From Nannocystis pusilla (GTDB lineage: Bacteria > Myxococcota_A > Polyangia > Nannocystales > Nannocystaceae): a DNA stretch of 64,000 nt. The DNA is taken from the NCBI RefSeq assembly GCF_026626665.1, contig NZ_JAPNKE010000002.1, forward strand, positions 5,185,168 through 5,249,167. Reading direction: 5' to 3'. How positions within the stretch are numbered: position 1 is the first letter of the stretch; each line of letters opens with the position of its first letter. The notes beneath the pieces were generated by a model. The model did no database searches. It was not told the origin of the DNA and saw nothing but the letters and a program-made list of their open reading frames with translations. Both the position numbers and the translations under genes were made by a program. Shown here piece by piece: positions 51,051 to 59,582 of this stretch.

Positions 51051-53815
51051 ATGCTCATGCACCCGCTCGAACGCCTGCGTGAGTATCTCGCTACCTCGTA
51101 CTCGCCCGAGGAGTTGCGGCGGCTGTTCGACCGCTACGATCGAGCGCTGTCCGCCGAGCTCCCCAGCGGACCCGCGAGCTTCGCCGATGTCATGCATTCC
51201 GCGCTCGGACTCCTGCAGCGCCACGGCGTCGGACCTCGGTTCTTCGACCTGCTCCGCGCCGATCGCCCCCGGCGCGCGGCCGAGGTCGACGAGCTCGAAG
51301 CGCAGCGGCTCGGAGCGCGTGTCCCCGACGTGCGTCGCGCTCGGGCCCCCGCTGGTACCCCTACGTGCGCACCGGCTCGGACCGCTTCGTCGGCCGCGAG
51401 CACGAGCTCGACCGACTCCACGCGATGCTGACGGACGGGCGGCTGGTCGGGATTACCGCGCAGATCCGGGGGCTCGGCGGCATCGGCAAGTCGCTGCTGG
51501 CAATCGAGTACGCGCGCCGGTTCGGCGACTCGTGGCCAGGCGGCATCTTCTGGAGCGAGGCGGACCCGGCGTGGGCGACCCGCTCGCAGACAGCCGACGA
51601 GCGCCTCGCCCGGCGTCACGCCGTGCTCGCAGGCTTCGCTACGAGCCTCGGCGTCGCCGCGGTCCCGGGTAACCTCGCGGCGACCGCCCGGGCCGTCGAG
51701 CGAGCCCTCGAGGCGGCCACCGCCGGCGAACGATACCTGTGGATCGTCGACGACCTCCCGGCCGGCGTCGACCAGGCGACACTCGAGTGCCTCCTGCCTG
51801 CGAGTCCGGCCGGCGCGCTGCTGGTCACCAGCCGGTGGATGGCCCTCGACGCGCTGCCGAACCGGCTCGACCTCGGCGTGCTCGAGATCGAGGCCGCTCT
51901 GGCCCTCCTGACCTGCCGGCGTCCGCCCACGGACCCGCACGAGCGCTCCGAGGCGCATGCCCTCGCCGTCGACGTCGGCTGCCACCCGCTCGCGCTCGAC
52001 GTCCTCGGCGCGCTCGTCCGCGACGAACTGTCGCTCACGCCCTACGCCCGCTGGCGCTGTGCTCGCCGCACCCGGCAACGAACTCGATCGCCTCGGTGAC
52101 GCGCTGCTCGACGAGCTGCCGACCGGGAAAGAACGGGCAATCACCCGTGTCCTGGCGTCGAGTTTGACGCGGCTGAACTCTGCACATTCGCCACTGGTGC
52201 TGCGCATCGCCGCGGGTCTCGCCGACGCACCGATCCCCGGCGACCTGCTGGTCGAGGTCGGCGCGCCCCTGCGAGCAGCGCCGAACGACCTCGGACAAGC
52301 CGTCAACGAGCTCGCCGCCCACGCCCTCGTCACCCGGGTGGCCGAGGTCGGCGGCATCCACGTACACGCGATGGTACGCTGGGTTGCCCGCCGCTGGCCG
52401 GCTACCGGGCCTGACAACGCCGCCATCGACGCTGCCTGCTGCGACGCTTTGTGCACGCGCTTCGAGGCCGCCGACGACCTACGCCGCCACGACGCGCTGC
52501 TCGCCCTGCTCCCGCACGCCGAGCACGCCAGCCAGGGGGACTCGTTCGAGGCGGTCGCGGTGGGCGGCAACGTCGGTCACTTCGCCGAGCTCCGAGGCGA
52601 CTACCACGCAGCCCGCCGCCACGCCGAGCGCGCGCTCCGCTACTACGAGGGGCGGCTCGTCCCGGTCAATCCTCACTCGGCTGTGGCGAAGCACAACCTC
52701 GCGGTCGCCCTGAAGTTGCTCGGCGATTCGGCGAACGCCGAGCGCTGGTTCGGCGAGGCGCTGGTCGACTACGAGCGCCTCTTCGGCCGCGAACATCGGC
52801 GCACCATGCTGGCGCTGCACGGCCTCGCAACGACCTTCGAGGGGAGTGGCGACTTCGCGGCGGCCCGTCGCGTGTCCGCCGACCTGCACGACCTCCAGCG
52901 CCGGACGCTCGGACCGACCGATCCCGACACGCTCCGCACCCTGATGCATCTCGGCGGGATCTTGTCGGACCTCGGCGACTATGCCGGCTCGCGAATCCTT
53001 CTTGAGCCGGCCCTGCCGGTCTGCGAAGCGACTCTCGGCCCCGATCACCCGATCACCCTCGATCTTCAGAGCTTCCTCGCTGTGACGCTGAAGCAGCAGG
53101 GTCATCTTGCGGACGCTCGCGCGCTCGAGGAGCGGCTTCTGGCGGCGCGCCGGCAGACTCTGGGTCCCGAGCATCCCTCGACCCTGCTGTGCGCTCAGCA
53201 GTTGGTCAGGACGATGTTGCAGCAGGGCGAGTTCGCCGCCGCCGCGGATCTCGGCGCCCAGACCCTCGCGGTCCAGCTGCGAGTATTCGGCCCCGAACAC
53301 CCGCTGACCCTGGAGACCGAGCACGACCTGGCAGTCGCCCAGATCGAGCAAGGCGACCTCGACGGAGCGCTGGCGCGGATGGAGCGGACCCTCGCCGCGC
53401 AATCGCGGGTGCTCGGACCAGAGCACCCGCACCGGCGGATCACGCAAGAGGATCTCGCCTGGATCTGCCTCCTCCGCCGCGATCTGCCCCGCGCCCGGGC
53501 CCTGCTCGAGGAGGTCGTCGCCAGCCGCGAACGGCTCCTGCACCTGATTGCGTGTCGATCCACCAAGCCCGCTTCAAACTCGCCGAGACCCTGCTCGCGC
53601 TCGGCGACACGTCCGCGGCCCGGGCGCAGATCGCCGCACTGCAGCCATTGAGGCGCCGCCCGACCGACCAGCTCTCACCGCGTGAACGGTTCATCCTCGA
53701 ACGACTGGAACGTCTCGAGCGCGCAGCCTCGGACCGCTCGGCGCCAGACCGGAGGTCCGAGACCTGGGTGCTGTTGGACGTACGAGTGCACCACAGACCG
53801 CACTGGAAGCCTTGA
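51051..53815 (+). CDS. STAND ATPase: EAD1-like domain, NB-ARC, TPR array (three frameshifts)
   Basis: About 920 residues. Residues 1-90 (HPLERLREYLATSYSPEELR, GPRFFDLLRADRPRRAAEVD) match effector-associated domain 1 in pattern: LR.YL...Y....LR.L, LP, RHGVG..FFD.L...RP. The NB-ARC region begins DRFVGREHELDRL with P-loop GLGGIGKS (141-148), Walker B YLWIVDD and a GxP-like HPLALDVL. The C-terminal half is TPRs with the LGPDHPITLDLQSFLAVTLK-type repeat. EAD-STAND proteins act as sensors that recruit protease or other effectors through matching EADs. Frames join at about 51346 (C5, C6 expected), 52057 (GC repeat) and 53544 (CC, CCC expected). The start may be ATG 51051 or GTG 51042. Confidence 0.82.
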
Positions 53816-53890
53816 CGTGGCGGCGAGTCCCGGACAGCGGGGAGACCAGGGGTTCCATTCTCACGAGCTTTCGTCTATGTTCGAGGAGCT

Positions 53891-54292
53891 GTGCCGCGTA
53901 GCGTCCCAGGCTTCATTCGCGCCGTCCTGCTCATGACCTCGCTCGGGCCCATGCCGCTGGGCTGTGCCAACGAGTCCGAAGCCACGGTGGGCGAGCTCGC
54001 GGCCGCTCCTCCGCGAGAGCGGCCGTGGTGGTGTCTCTGCTACCAACGCAACGACCTTCAACGCATGACCGCCTGCCGCGAGACGCCGGGCGCGTGCGAG
54101 GAGCTGCGGCAACTGGTCGAACGGGGCACGGCCGAGATCCTCGCCGGTTCTGCCTCGACCGGTTGCGAGGCCGTCCAACCCTCTCACCCCGGCGAGGTGC
54201 TCGGTTCGCGAGACCAATGGCGTCCGTCGCAAAAGGCGGGGTCGTGGATCAGCCAGGGAGCGTGCCTTCTGCGGGCCACGAACCCGCACTGA
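53891..54292 (+). CDS. Small cysteine-rich lipoprotein
   Basis: The protein has 133 residues from GTG 53891. A signal sequence (IRAVLLMTSLGPMPLGC) carries the lipobox PLGC. The mature part has PWWCLCYQRNDLQRMTACRE, TPGACEELRQLV and STGCEAVQPS; the paired CxC and further cysteines suggest disulphides or a metal site. It ends 18 bases from the stop of the CHAT gene, to which it is convergent, and follows the STAND gene by 75 bases. It may belong to that locus by position; function unknown. Confidence 0.5.
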   Translation: MPRSVPGFIRAVLLMTSLGPMPLGCANESEATVGELAAAPPRERPWWCLCYQRNDLQRMTACRETPGACEELRQLVERGTAEILAGSASTGCEAVQPSHPGEVLGSRDQWRPSQKAGSWISQGACLLRATNPH

Positions 54293-54309
54293 ACCCGTCC
54301 CTGCTCGGT

Positions 54310-56539
54310 TCAGCGCGCGCAATCATGGTATCCGGCCTGGGTCCACTCGAGCCGCGGACAGTCTTCCGGCATGAACTTGACGTATCCGCCTTCTCTGCGG
54401 ACCGCCTTGGCGGCCTCGAAATCGGCCAGTGCCTTTTCGCGGTTGGAGTAGCCGCCCACGTACACGATGTAGAGGCCCTTGCCTTGGCGCTGACGGACGA
54501 TCCACGGCTGGAACCGACTGGTTCGCAGCACGGCGCGCGCGTCCTCTGGCCTCCTCGAGCGTGTTGTCGGCGGTGATCTCGAATGGCGAACGCCGTCTTC
54601 GAGTGGTCGACCCGCAGGACCTCGTCGAGCTCGGCGTCGCTCACGCTCCGGCCCAGCGCAATGGCGGGCGGCGTCCCGCCGGAGGGCGCCGCGACCGGCG
54701 GCGACGTACTCTCTTGGGGTCCGCTCCAGGCAGCCGCCATCATGACAGCGAATATCACCAGCGCCGCGGAGGTCGCGGTCCAGGTCACGATGGACCGCCT
54801 CGAGGTCGCGGGGGCGGCAGGCGCCGGAGCGCTTATCATCGCAGTCTTCGGCGCGGGCGCCGGAGCGACCTGTCTCGAAGTCTCCGGCACGGGCGTCGGA
54901 GCGACCTGCCTCGCAATCTTGGGTACGGGCGTCGGAGCGACCTGTCTCGAAGTCTCTGGCGCGGGCGCGGGAGCGGCCTGTCTCGAAGTCTCCGGCGCGG
55001 GCGCCGGAGCGACCTGCCTCGCCGTATCCGGCGCCGGCGGCGGAACGCCCTGCCTCGCAGTCCCGGGCGCGGAACCTGCCGTCAACGCGGGTGCCGGTCC
55101 CGGCGCCGCAACTGAAGTCGGCACCCGGGGCAGCGGGGCCGAACCCGCGGCAGCCATTTCGAGGTCCGCGTAAAATGCACGCAATCGACCATAGCGCTGC
55201 TCGGGACGATCGCTCGCCGCTCTTCTCAGGACCGCGGCGAAGGGCTCGGGAATCGGTGCGAGGAAGGCGTCGACGTTCAGCTTCGGTTCGGCCTCACGCC
55301 CGACGATCGCCGCCGCCAACGTCATCGCCAAACTGTACTGGTCGGACTCCGGACGGGCGACTCGAGCGTCACCCAGCACCTCCGGGGCCGTGTACGCCGG
55401 GATACCGAGCGGTCCGAAGGTGCCGCTCCCGGCGACCGCTTCGCGCACGAGGTCGAAATGGACGAGGCGAGGCCGGCCCTCCCGATCGATGAGGATGTTG
55501 TCCGGGCGAACATCCCGGTGATAGAGTCCGCGCTGATGGGCATAGTCGAGGGCGTCGACCAGCTCCATGCCGAGACGGAACACCGCGGCCGCGTCGAGCC
55601 GACGCCTCGCTGCATAGTCCATCAATGTCTCAGGCGCTTCGAGCAGCTCCATCACGTAATAGAGATCGGCTCCTGGCGCGGGCCGATATCCAGTACACGA
55701 ACGATGTTGGGGTGACTGAGCTTGTGGGCCTGCTCGGCGCCATGAAAGAACCGCGCAACGATCGGGCCGTTGTGCGCAGGATTTACATGCAGGAGCCGAA
55801 GCGCCACATGCTCGGTTGAATCGCTCCACAAGTCGAGCGCCTTGTAGACCGTCGCCTTCGAGCCGCGACCCAGGTTGTCGGGCGGGACCTCGTAGCGGTT
55901 CCCGATCACCCGCGCACCTCGTCCGCCGCGCGGCTGACGGACAGGCAGCAATACGAGCTCGGACGTATCGACACCTTCGCGTCGCGCCAGCCGCGGGGCC
56001 TCGTTGCTCACCTGATCGGACATTTGCAGGCGTAAGAGTGTGACGGAGAAGGCCTGGTCGACCGACAGACCGCGACCCAGGCAGGCGTAGAACGTGGAGG
56101 TGAACAGGTACGCAACGTGCTCCGAGATCCGCGTGCTCATCCCGATCGCACAATCGACGTGCTTGCAGAGGAGCTCGAGCCCGGCCTCGGTGTCGCAGGC
56201 GTTGAGGATGACGAGGCGCGGGGGGCCGAACTTCTTCGCGGTGACGCCGAGCAGCTCCACGAGTTCTCCGAACCCGATCGACTGCTTACCCTTGCCCTGC
56301 AGATGGATCCGACCATTCTCGGCGTGAGCGCTGATATGCAGGATATCTGCCGGGTGCGACTGAATGGCGGCGATGAATTGATCGGGAGTGAGGTCGACCT
56401 GGGAGACGAGCCCGCACTCGCCGGGCCGGCCGCGCAGGGCGTGCTCTATCGCCGTCAACTCCTCGTCGATCGCCATGCGTGGCGCCATGATCCGGTTCGC
56501 CGAGAGGAACAGGATGCGCAGCGAGGGAGAGTGACCCAT
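54310..56539 (-). CDS. CHAT protease - pseudokinase - SPOR-like fusion protein (frameshifts)
   Basis: Read from ATG 56539. Residues 1-200 are a CHAT/caspase-like domain: DILHISAHAENG with His 72 and RLVILNACDTEAG with Cys 115, the catalytic dyad. Residues 215-460 are a protein-kinase fold (LGRGSKATVYKAL, YHRDVRPDNIL, IPAYTAPEVLG) in which the beta-3 Lys is Arg (VALRLL) and DFG is HFD, so it is probably a pseudokinase. A linker of about six APAPETSRQV-type repeats, a transmembrane helix (TATSAALVIFAVMMAAAW) and a C-terminal SPOR-like domain (LYIVYVGGYSNREKALADFE, AAKAVRREGGYVKFM) follow. Frames join near 55675 (CC, CCC expected) and at two places near 54588 and 54542. TATCCT lies nine bases before the start. 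Confidence 0.8.
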
Positions 56540-56940
56540 GTCGCCCGCAGGATACCAATTCGTCCGCGTGACGCGAACACCCGTCGCGGAACCCGGTCCG
56601 CAAGACATGCGCGGGTGAACGGCAGTGCTGTAAAAGATTCGACGCACGCCGCGGGCCAGCGCGATTCGCCCATGGCCCATTGGGGAATGCGACCGAACCG
56701 GGGACATGTCGGATTCCTGAATCCTTGGGCTCGTGCCCGGCGACCGGCAATGGTTGGCGGCGCCGTACTTGCTCCTACATGGATCTGCGCCGCCGCCCGG
56801 AGCTCGAGAAGCCGGCGAGACCACGGCCGCTGAGGCCGAGCCCGAAGCCGCGCCCCATGTCAAGAGGATCGTCAGGACATCGCCGAACACAGACGAAGCC
56901 TGGCGCAGAGGCCGGACTGCTCGCTGCGCGCGAGGATCCG
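56540..56940. other. Gap between two minus-strand genes of the locus
   Basis: 401 bases with no supported gene. A single GGGGACATGTCGG half site is at about 56698-56710. Confidence 0.4.
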
Positions 56941-58566
56941 TCAGGCCGGCAGCAGGAGCACGGCGTCGGCGCCGAGCCATCGCTGGACCGCCTGCGCCTC
57001 GAGCGGGCTGAGACCGCGGGCGCGCAGGCCCGCCACGACTTCGTCGGCGGGCGTCGAGCGCGGGAGCGAGGCGGCGACGAGGCGAGCGACGAGCGCCTCC
57101 GACTCCCAGTAGCCGCGCTTGGGCCAGTACCACACGAACGCGGATTCCGCTCCCCGCGTGATGTAGTGCGCGACCGTGCCGTACGAGCGCCGCTCGCCGA
57201 GGTTGACGAATACCACCTCGGCCCTGTCCGACGACGTGCCGGGCTCCTGGATGAGGAACGTGCTGCCCTCCGCCTGCAGGTCGTCGAACATCGCCGTGAA
57301 CTCGTCGGCGCCGGATGCATGCCAGCGGAACGCCTCGAAGCCGACCAGGTAGAGCCGGCCCCCGCTGTTGCCCGCGCCGCTGCTGCCGACCTCGGCCAGC
57401 ATGTCCTTGAAGACCCAGCAGAACTGCAGCGGGCCGGTCTCGGCGGCGTGCGCGTGCGCGTGCGCGGGGAGCCGGCCCGCGAGCGCGGCGAGAGCGGGCG
57501 CGGAGACGGGAGCACCGACGGAGTCGTGCAGGACGTGAATGTCCGGTCGGGTGGAGAACACGCGGATCCAGCAACGGAGCAGCTGCCCGAGAGTCAGGCC
57601 GTAGGTGTCGATCTGCGCGGCGCGGAGCCCCTCGCTCTCGCGCGTCACGGTCACCGGATCGCCGGTCTTCTGGCGGACCAAGCCGACATCGAGGTCGGCG
57701 CGCGCCTCGACCGGCCGCTCAGGGTCGGAGAAAGCCGACGAGGCCGCAGGATCGGGGCGACCGTCGCGCTGCAGCGCTGCGACCGGGATCCAGCGGTCGT
57801 CCTGCTTGAAGACGAGGCCGCCGTCCTGGTAGTCGACGTCATCGTAGATGAAGCGGACGCACGCGGCGCCGTCGCCATCGACGGCGCCCCAGCGGTCGCG
57901 CTGTCGCCACGGGAGGAGGCCGCCCGTCCGACCGAGGACGGTGTCGTGGGCGTTCGTCCAGGCGATCACATCCTCGCCGCTCTCGTTGTACGTGGCCAAC
58001 AGCTTGTGGACGTACCAGTGCTCGTCGTCGTGTTTGAAGGTGTAGATATTGCCGGGGTCGGCCTTGAGCCACCCGTCGGCCTGCTCCGACTTCAACTGGT
58101 CACCGACCTTGATGCGGGCGAGGTGTGCGGGATCGCTGAAGAAGACCTCCAGGTGGTACGAGGTCGGGAGCTTCATCGCCACGATCATCTTCACGAGGGC
58201 GGCTTCGTGATCGATGTTCTCCCAGTCGATGTAATTCTCGATCGCGGTGATACGCGTCTTGGCGATGAACTTGTCGACGTTCTGCAGATCCGTGAGATAC
58301 TCCCCCTGCTGGTGCAGGGACAGCGGCGCCAGCAGCGGCTTCAAGGCCCGACATATGGCGTAGTCGCCGCGGCGGCTCCACGCCAGCGTCCTCAGGACGA
58401 AGAATCGTGAGACGGCCATTCGCCGGACGCTGTCCGTGCTCCTGATCTTGAACGTCACCGACGACCTGTCGGAATCTACCTTGGCGACCTCCAACGAAAA
58501 TTGGTCAGCATGAATCTCTAGTTCGCTCGCGCCGGGGCTCGTAACACGCAGGGGTGGTGACGTCAA
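56941..58566 (-). CDS. 541-residue unknown protein of the STAND/CHAT locus
   Basis: The only codon at the open end is TTG 58566; a later ATG (58416) would drop 50 residues, so the start is uncertain. The N-terminal part (SELEIHADQFSLEVAKVDSD) is beta-rich. Then come helices (AICRALKPLLAPLSLHQQGE, DVIAWTNAHDTVLGRTGGLL), FDDVDYQDGGLVFKQ-like strands, and a C-terminal region with LYLVGFEAFRWHASGADEFT and SAFVWYWPKRGYWESEALVA. There is no signal peptide or membrane helix. I recognise no family. Its position directly upstream of the CHAT-pseudokinase gene on the same strand, 401 bases apart, suggests it is a partner, sensor or effector of that system. The coding pattern is strong through the whole length. 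Confidence 0.6.
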   Translation of the reverse strand: MTSPPLRVTSPGASELEIHADQFSLEVAKVDSDRSSVTFKIRSTDSVRRMAVSRFFVLRTLAWSRRGDYAICRALKPLLAPLSLHQQGEYLTDLQNVDKFIAKTRITAIENYIDWENIDHEAALVKMIVAMKLPTSYHLEVFFSDPAHLARIKVGDQLKSEQADGWLKADPGNIYTFKHDDEHWYVHKLLATYNESGEDVIAWTNAHDTVLGRTGGLLPWRQRDRWGAVDGDGAACVRFIYDDVDYQDGGLVFKQDDRWIPVAALQRDGRPDPAASSAFSDPERPVEARADLDVGLVRQKTGDPVTVTRESEGLRAAQIDTYGLTLGQLLRCWIRVFSTRPDIHVLHDSVGAPVSAPALAALAGRLPAHAHAHAAETGPLQFCWVFKDMLAEVGSSGAGNSGGRLYLVGFEAFRWHASGADEFTAMFDDLQAEGSTFLIQEPGTSSDRAEVVFVNLGERRSYGTVAHYITRGAESAFVWYWPKRGYWESEALVARLVAASLPRSTPADEVVAGLRARGLSPLEAQAVQRWLGADAVLLLPA

Positions 58567-59582
58567 GCCGCTGCGGCCGGCCGATCCGGGCGGCGCCGCG
58601 GCGCCGGGAACCGGCCCGCATCAAGGCAATGGCGACGGCGAGGATCCGGCGAACTGGTTGTGTCCGGCGGCAGACATCTGGATGAAGGTGGGAGAAAGGC
58701 GACAGTCGAGGGAGCCGCTCGCCTCGCGTGCAATATGCACACGCCGCCGACGCCGAGGGCCTGATATTGGGCCGTGTGGAACGCCGACCGCGGCGCTCGC
58801 CGAACGACCGAGGCGTTGCGACTCGAGCTCGGCTCGCGGCTCGTGGAGCTGGGCCGTCACGCAGAGGCCCTCGCGGTGCTCGTCCCGCTGCGCCGCGAAA
58901 GTCGGTCGTTCTCCGCCCGCAGCGGGGTCCTGGGCGACCTCATCGAAAAGGCCCTGCGTCATGCGCCTCGCGAAGAGCGGGGCGAGGAGTCGTGATGCCG
59001 ACTTCCGCCGAAAGCGCGGCGAGCTGTCGGCAGCGACCGCGCGGCGATCCGACGCATACGACGAGACGCCTGGCCTTGGTTCAGGTGACCGCGCATCACG
59101 GGCGACAGCAGGTCGGTCCGTCCCGGCGAGCCGAGGTCGAGGCCGCTGAAGAGAGGTCGACGTCGCGCCGCCGCATGCGTTGACGCAAATCGCCGGCGAG
59201 CGGGCCGCGAGCGGCGGTCGAAGGCCGTATGCTCGAGGTCGCCGCGCCTCGCGCGAAATTCGGGCTTGCGCGAGCGGGCCTGGTGATGTCATTCTGCCCT
59301 CCGACATGTTCGCGTTCATTCGCCTGCGCTGAGCTTCGCAGTACCGCCCGCGGATCGCGTGCTCCGGTAGATCCGGCGCGCAGGTCGCGAGTGCGAGTGC
59401 TGCGGTGCCGTGCCCGCATTTCCGTCCCTTCAGTCCCACGGAATGCCCGGGCGCGGCGTCTCATGCCGCCGAAGAACGATGCCGCGTCGAGACCTCGTCT
59501 CGCCGCGCCGGGCACATGAGCCGCGCGCACGGGCTTCCCAGCTCGCTCGGGCCTACGGGCCGCGAGCGGAGGAGTCCATCGT
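58567..59582. other. Mostly non-coding stretch with one possible small ORF
   Basis: GTG 58774 to 58995 (plus) could encode 73 residues with a helix pair EALRLELGSRLVELGRHAEA-LAVLVPLRRE that resembles a TPR end, perhaps a remnant of a kinase-TPR gene. No other frame is convincing. The Shine-Dalgarno of the HflX fusion (GGAGGAG, 59568-59574) ends the stretch. Confidence 0.35.
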
